64,000 bases of DNA, taken from contig JANQSO010000008.1 of the NCBI GenBank assembly GCA_028284005.1, positions 124,001 through 188,000 on the forward strand. The letters run 5' to 3'. The translations under genes were made by a program, and so were the position numbers. This document shows, one piece after another, positions 59,558-64,000 of the stretch (position 1 is the first letter of the stretch; every line of letters begins with the position of its first letter). Under the pieces are notes generated by a model. It was given only the letters and a program-made list of their open reading frames with translations. It was not told where the DNA came from and did no database searches. Source of the stretch: Flavobacteriaceae bacterium. Its GTDB lineage: Bacteria; Bacteroidota; Bacteroidia; Flavobacteriales; Flavobacteriaceae.

Positions 59558-61009
59558 GTGAAAATACTGGATCGATACATATTAATTACTTATTTGAAGA
59601 CGTTCTTTAGCGTCTTCATTATTTTAATGTTCATATTCGTATTGCAGACCATATGGCTGTATATAAGTGAACTAGCCGGAAAGGATCTGGATGTATGGGT
59701 TGTGCTTAAATTCTTATGGTATGTATCTCCCCGCCTCATCCCTTTGGTATTACCACTTACTATCCTGGTAACTTCCCTGATGGTTTTTGGAAATTATGCT
59801 GAAAAGTATGAATTCGCCGCCATGAAGTCCACGGGAATTTCATTGCAACGAGCTATGCGTAGCCTGACGGTCTTTATAATTATACTGGCCGGCGTAGCTT
59901 TTCTTTTTGCCAACAATGTGATTCCGTATTCCGAATATAAGTGGCAAAACCTTCGCCGTAACATTGCACAGGTTAGCCCTTCTATGGTCATTGCCGAAGG
60001 TCAGTTTAGCCAGGTGGGCGATGACTTCAATATTAAAGTGGAAGAAAAAAGCGGTGATCGTGATCAATATTTAAAAAATGTGGTCATCCATAAAAAAAAC
60101 CCGGAGAAACCCAATGGAAATTATACAGTTATAATTGCAGACAATGGTGAGCTTGCCAGTGAAGAAGGTAGTAATACGCTCTCATTGATCTTGAATGACG
60201 GGTATTATTATGATGAAATTCAGGTTAAAAATGTAAAGAAACAAAAACGTAAACCCTTTGCTAAAAGTAGCTTTGAAACTTATACCATCAATATTGATCT
60301 TACAGAGTTCAATAACACCGATATCGAAAAAGAGAACCAGCTGAACAACCACAATATGTATAAAATAAGTGAGCTTTTTGTAGAAATTGACTCGTTATCA
60401 AATAGTTACTCTAAGAACATTAATAAATTCTCCGAAACAATGTTTTTTCGTACCGGAATCTCAAAATTCAATATCCCGGCAAAGACCAAACCCGACACCA
60501 TCATAGAAGTAGATGATATTATGGAGGTCTACCAGCCACAGCAAAAAACCGAGATCCTTGCTCTGGCATTAACAAATGTAAGAGGGACATTGCAATCGAT
60601 AAAAGCTAAAAAAAGAGAATACCAGATCAAGACCAAACAACTCAACAAACACGAGATCGCTTTGCATGAAAAATATGTCCTGGCAATTGCATGTATTATC
60701 CTATTCTTCGTTGGAGCACCTTTAGGGGCAATTATCCGGAAAGGTGGAATGGGACTTCCTATGGTAGTGGCTGTATTATTGTTCTTAACATATCATTTTA
60801 TTGGCATCTTTGCAAAGAACAGTGCAGAAGACGGTACGATGCATCCTTTTATTGCAAGTTGGCTAAGCACTGCAATTATGCTTCCTTTGAGTATCTGGCT
60901 CACGTACCGGGCAACCACGGACCAGGGAATTTTTGATATTGATTCGTTTTTACAACGATTTACAAGGTTATTTAAAAAGAAGGAAGAACCTTCAGAGAAA
61001 GAAGCGTAG
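59558..61009 (+). CDS. LPS export permease LptF/LptG-like (YjgP/YjgQ)
   Basis: A 483-residue polytopic protein of the YjgP/YjgQ family. N-terminal helices (LDRYILITYLKTFFSVFIILMFIFVLQTIWLYI, in part: FFSVFIILMFIFVLQ), a periplasmic jelly-roll domain (about 110-340) and C-terminal helices (YVLAIACIILFFVGAPLGAIIRKGG, in part: FFVGAPLGAIIRKGG) are all evident. With LptB and its partner it extracts lipopolysaccharide from the inner membrane. It starts 8 bp after lolA. Which of LptF and LptG it is cannot be told from sequence alone. Confidence 0.9.
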   Translation: MKILDRYILITYLKTFFSVFIILMFIFVLQTIWLYISELAGKDLDVWVVLKFLWYVSPRLIPLVLPLTILVTSLMVFGNYAEKYEFAAMKSTGISLQRAMRSLTVFIIILAGVAFLFANNVIPYSEYKWQNLRRNIAQVSPSMVIAEGQFSQVGDDFNIKVEEKSGDRDQYLKNVVIHKKNPEKPNGNYTVIIADNGELASEEGSNTLSLILNDGYYYDEIQVKNVKKQKRKPFAKSSFETYTINIDLTEFNNTDIEKENQLNNHNMYKISELFVEIDSLSNSYSKNINKFSETMFFRTGISKFNIPAKTKPDTIIEVDDIMEVYQPQQKTEILALALTNVRGTLQSIKAKKREYQIKTKQLNKHEIALHEKYVLAIACIILFFVGAPLGAIIRKGGMGLPMVVAVLLFLTYHFIGIFAKNSAEDGTMHPFIASWLSTAIMLPLSIWLTYRATTDQGIFDIDSFLQRFTRLFKKKEEPSEKEA

Positions 61010-61041
61010 ATTTCAATATCTTTGCACCTCAACTTGTTGCA

Positions 61042-62190
61042 ATGATCACTACTGAAAAAAATATGTCAATACAACTCAACACTATTTCCGAAGCCATTCA
61101 AGATATTAAAGACGGTAAGATCATTATTGTTGTAGATGATGAAAACCGTGAAAACGAAGGCGATTTTATAGCTGCTGCGGAAAGAGTTACCCCCGAAATG
61201 ATCAATTTCATGGCCACAAACGGCCGTGGGCTTATATGTGCCCCTCTAACGGAAGAACGTTGCAAAGAGCTTGACCTGAATATGATGGTTGAGAACAATA
61301 CCGTATTGCACCATACACAATTTACCGTTTCTGTAGACTTGATTGGCCACGGGTGTACTACGGGAATTTCGGTGCATGACCGTGCCAAAACCATACAGGC
61401 ATTGGTAAATGAAGATACCAAACCTAGCGATCTGGGGCGTCCCGGACATATTTTTCCATTACGTGCCAAAGAAGGCGGTGTCTTACGTCGTACAGGGCAT
61501 ACGGAAGCTGCTATCGACCTTGCAAGGCTTGCCGGATTGCAACCCGTAGGGATCCTGGTTGAGATATTAAATGAAGACGGAACTATGGCGCGGCTGCCTC
61601 AGTTGATAGAAGTAGCGAAAAAATTTGATTTAAAACTCATCTCCATTGAAGACCTTGTTGCCTATCGTATGGAACACGATTCTCTAATTGAAAAAGAAGA
61701 GGATTTCTCTATTAATACCAGGTTTGGTAATTATAGGTTGCGTGCTTACAAGCAAACCACCAATGACCAAATTCATATAGCACTTACCAAAGGAGAGTGG
61801 TCGGTTAACGAGCCTGTCATGGTTCGTGTAAACGCTACCCTGGTAAATAATGATATTCTAGGTACTCTTACCAACAATGCCGAACAAAAGCTGGATGATA
61901 TGTTCAATGTGATCAACAAAGAAGGGAAAGGAGCGATCGTATTTGTCAATCAGCAAAGCCAGTCATTGAATTTACTGAAACGATTGGGCAAACTCCGGGA
62001 ATCTCAAAAGGAAGGCGAGGTTGCTAAAGCACCTCGTATTGCCATGGACAGTAAAGATTTTGGAATTGGCGCACAAATACTACATGATCTTGGTATTCGC
62101 AAAATACGATTGGTATCTAACAGTAAACAAACCAAACGTGTGGGAATGATTGGTTACGGATTGGAAATTACCGAATATATCAACTATTAA
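61042..62190 (+). CDS. ribB: RibB (DHBP synthase) with a degenerate GTP cyclohydrolase II domain
   Basis: A 382-residue protein. The N-terminal 3,4-dihydroxy-2-butanone 4-phosphate synthase domain has all its active-site signatures: DDENRENEGDF, HGCTTGIS, RPGHIFPL and GHTEAAIDLARLAG. The C-terminal domain is RibA-like but lacks the zinc-binding Cys and catalytic residues: the block HSECLTGD...CDCG of true GTP cyclohydrolase II reads NATLVNND...TNNA (264-280), and QEGRGIGL reads QQSQSLNL. It is therefore monofunctional for the ribulose-5-phosphate branch of riboflavin synthesis, resembling RibBX. It is preceded by a -7 element TATCTTTG (61017-61024). Confidence 0.93.
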   Translation: MITTEKNMSIQLNTISEAIQDIKDGKIIIVVDDENRENEGDFIAAAERVTPEMINFMATNGRGLICAPLTEERCKELDLNMMVENNTVLHHTQFTVSVDLIGHGCTTGISVHDRAKTIQALVNEDTKPSDLGRPGHIFPLRAKEGGVLRRTGHTEAAIDLARLAGLQPVGILVEILNEDGTMARLPQLIEVAKKFDLKLISIEDLVAYRMEHDSLIEKEEDFSINTRFGNYRLRAYKQTTNDQIHIALTKGEWSVNEPVMVRVNATLVNNDILGTLTNNAEQKLDDMFNVINKEGKGAIVFVNQQSQSLNLLKRLGKLRESQKEGEVAKAPRIAMDSKDFGIGAQILHDLGIRKIRLVSNSKQTKRVGMIGYGLEITEYINY

Positions 62191-63379
62191 GGGCCTTTAC
62201 AATTGCTTGCCGCATAAGTTCGGCACGTTCGTGTACTTCAGCTTCGGTCCAGCCTATTTTTACCAAAGAAGAAATTGTACGGCTCATCCACGCATCACTT
62301 TTAGAAAAGTCTGCCGAATTTAGATCCTGAATCTGATTTTGAATTTCAGATGGTAAACGGCCTAAAGACTTCAGGTTCCGAAAGTGTTCCCATCCATTGA
62401 TATAGTGCCAGTTATTGGTATACCAGTAAAAACAGGCGTCTACTCCAGCTTCAGATAAGGCTTTATGTGCTTTTTTGGCCAATACTTCACCAGGAAGGTA
62501 AAAATTTAAGAACGAATAGTTTTCCTCACCACCTTCCGGGACTCTTCGAAAGGTTACGCCGTCAACATCTTTTAAGGCTTCACGGAAAATAGTATAGTTT
62601 TTTTTCTGAAGCTTTAAAATTCCATCCAGCTTATCCAGTTGGGCAATTCCTACTGCAGCGTTCAATTCGGATATTCTGAAGTTATACCCTAATGTGGGAT
62701 GTGTCTCCTCTCCCCTATCATTTCCTATATGGTCGTGCCCATGATCCTGAAACTGGTCCGCATTCACAGAATAGGCTTTATTATTTGTAATAATTCCGCC
62801 TCCTTCTCCACAGGTTATCGTTTTTACAAAATCGAAGGAGAAACAACCCAGGTCGCCATAGCTCCCCAAAGATTTACCATCGTAGGTTCCCCCAAGAGCC
62901 TGGCAGGCATCTTCCAATAAAACAAGGTCATGCTTGTCGCAAATCTCCATCAATGCCTTCAAATTTGCCATAGAACCACACATATGCACCGGCATTACAC
63001 AGCGGGTCTTTGGGGTAATGGCTGCTTCAACAGCCTTTGGGTCCAGTGTAAGGGTATCGTCTATATCTACCAATACGGGGACAGCGCCCAGCATCATAAT
63101 GGATTCAAAACTTGCAACAAAAGTAAAGGTTGGCATGATCACTTCATCTCCCGCTCCTATTCCGGCCGCAGCCAATGCAACGGTCAGGGCAGATGTTCCA
63201 CTGGATACTAACTGGCAGTATTTAGACCCCATTCTTTTGGCGAATGCAGTTTCAAATTCCTTAGCTTTCCAATGACCGTTACGCATTCCGTCAAAACCGT
63301 AACGCATTAATACACCATTTTCCAAAACATCACTTACTTGTTTGCGTTCTTCAGCGCCAAAAACTTCAAATCCGGGCAT
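62180..63379 (-). CDS. DegT/DnrJ/EryC1/StrS-family aminotransferase
   Basis: A 399-residue PLP-dependent sugar aminotransferase. The PLP Lys is in SFDFVKTITCGEGGGI, with the conserved VSSGTSALTVAL, VLLEDACQALGG and LGYNFRISELNAAVG. Such enzymes transaminate keto-sugars for O-antigen, capsule or other glycans. It overlaps the convergent ribB stop by 11 bp. With no nucleotide-sugar genes nearby in this window, its pathway is unknown. Confidence 0.9.
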   Translation of the reverse strand: MPGFEVFGAEERKQVSDVLENGVLMRYGFDGMRNGHWKAKEFETAFAKRMGSKYCQLVSSGTSALTVALAAAGIGAGDEVIMPTFTFVASFESIMMLGAVPVLVDIDDTLTLDPKAVEAAITPKTRCVMPVHMCGSMANLKALMEICDKHDLVLLEDACQALGGTYDGKSLGSYGDLGCFSFDFVKTITCGEGGGIITNNKAYSVNADQFQDHGHDHIGNDRGEETHPTLGYNFRISELNAAVGIAQLDKLDGILKLQKKNYTIFREALKDVDGVTFRRVPEGGEENYSFLNFYLPGEVLAKKAHKALSEAGVDACFYWYTNNWHYINGWEHFRNLKSLGRLPSEIQNQIQDLNSADFSKSDAWMSRTISSLVKIGWTEAEVHERAELMRQAIVKALNS

Positions 63380-63447
63380 AGTATTTTATTTATTCATATT
63401 ATTTATAGTCACTAGATGACAGGCAAAGATAATGGTTGCGCAAAGAC

Positions 63448-64000
63448 TTAACTTACTTCAATTACTACTTCTTCTACTCCGCGACGTACTTTCTTTAGAG
63501 TGGCAAACATGTCATCTTCGGCGCGATAACCTACGGGAAGTACCAGTACAGATCTAAGTCCCATAGCGTCCAACTGTAACAACTCATCATATTTTTTAGG
63601 TACAAAGCCTTCAATGGGGCAAGCATCAATTCCTTCCAGTGCACAAACAGTAAGTAAATTTCCCATCGCCAGGTAGGCTTGTTTCTGCATCCAGGTCTCT
63701 ATGGTAGCTGTAGGTTTTTCAGAAAATTCGTCTACCAAATAGGTTTCAAAGGGTTCCAGGATGGTACGAGGTGTATTCCGGGTCCTTTCTACCCTGTCAA
63801 AATACTTTTTAATGTAGTCGCCGGTTAACTGCGTTTCAATGCAAAAGACCAGCACATGAGAAGCGTCTCTCACCTGTTCCTGGTCCATGGTTATAGGCAC
63901 CAGTTTTTCTTTTAATTGCTGACTGCTTATCACTAACATCTTCAATGGTTGCAAGCCATATGAAGTTGCGGTTAAATTAAAAGACTCTTTTAAAATGTTG
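63448..64000 (-). CDS. Nitroreductase-family NAD(P)H oxidoreductase (N-terminus beyond the window)
   Basis: A flavin-dependent nitroreductase, read to the window edge. Conserved parts are the start-proximal LKESFNLTATSYGLQPLKMLVIS, seen in part as TSYGLQPLKML, DASHVLVFC, AYLAMGNLLTVCALEGIDACPIEG and LPVGYRAEDD. The reading frame runs off the end at 64000, so roughly the first 25-30 residues are missing. It probably reduces quinones or nitro-compounds. The next gene upstream of it is outside this window. Confidence 0.85.
   Translation of the reverse strand, partial: NILKESFNLTATSYGLQPLKMLVISSQQLKEKLVPITMDQEQVRDASHVLVFCIETQLTGDYIKKYFDRVERTRNTPRTILEPFETYLVDEFSEKPTATIETWMQKQAYLAMGNLLTVCALEGIDACPIEGFVPKKYDELLQLDAMGLRSVLVLPVGYRAEDDMFATLKKVRRGVEEVVIEVS

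Noticed and set aside
1..64000. CRISPR array
   Set aside because: No series of repeats of 24-40 bp with regular spacers; the repeated motifs found are 13-15 bp in twos or threes.

Overview
The window comes from an AT-rich chromosome of the Bacteroidota, almost certainly Flavobacteriaceae. Evidence for this is a subtilisin ending in a type IX secretion sorting domain, lipoproteins with the Bacteroidota-type lipobox, TTG/TAnnTTTG promoters, very tight gene packing, and neighbourhoods such as ftsK-lolA-lptF/G-ribB. No rRNA, tRNA or CRISPR array was seen. Genus cannot be decided from the sequence alone.

Layout. 1-17 kb: a pseudouridine synthase; a four-gene sensory operon on the minus strand (small soluble protein, 7-TM-like protein, histidine kinase, NarL-type regulator); a CHAP lysin-like protein and a membrane patatin; the 5-oxoprolinase operon pxpABC with an NRAMP-like carrier that has lost its metal ligands; an M16 lipoprotein peptidase; a 37-codon membrane peptide ORF; a Cys-rich lipoprotein; and a CarboxypepD_reg-DUF3179 fusion. 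17.1-30.4 kb: comM (Mg-chelatase-like AAA+ competence helicase) is cut in two by an element of 11,746 bp, with an imperfect 11-bp core at each end. The element carries two unrelated-looking large serine recombinases, one abutting the attachment site. Its cargo is a ComF-like phosphoribosyltransferase, a DprA/SLOG protein and a HAD phosphatase in one operon, an XRE-ImmA/IrrE protein with a partner, an outer-membrane barrel with a small partner, and an XRE repressor with a perfect palindromic operator facing two envelope genes.

30.4-33 kb: a second, diverged copy of the four-gene sensory operon in the same order with the same kinds of overlap. 33-48.5 kb, all minus strand: secreted subtilase; glycolytic operon pfkA-gapA-sugar kinase-pgi, in which PfkA has Gly at the usual Mg-binding Asp; a candidate small RNA; tilS-dsbD-CocE/NonD hydrolase; pabB; lpdA; and an Lrp/AsnC regulator divergent from a methionine gamma-lyase gene. 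49-62 kb, plus strand: megL, nhaC, two peroxiredoxins, dgkA, a VWA protein with a membrane partner, ftsK, lolA, lptF/G, and a RibB with a degenerate RibA-like domain. At the end, on the minus strand, are a DegT aminotransferase and a nitroreductase cut by the window edge.

The best candidates for something undescribed are (a) the DprA-PRTase-HAD cassette, a set of competence-protein relatives carried on an element that itself disrupts the competence gene comM, and (b) the duplicated four-gene sensory operon with its uncharacterised small protein, together with a tandem dyad motif found upstream of one copy and again upstream of a small peptide ORF.
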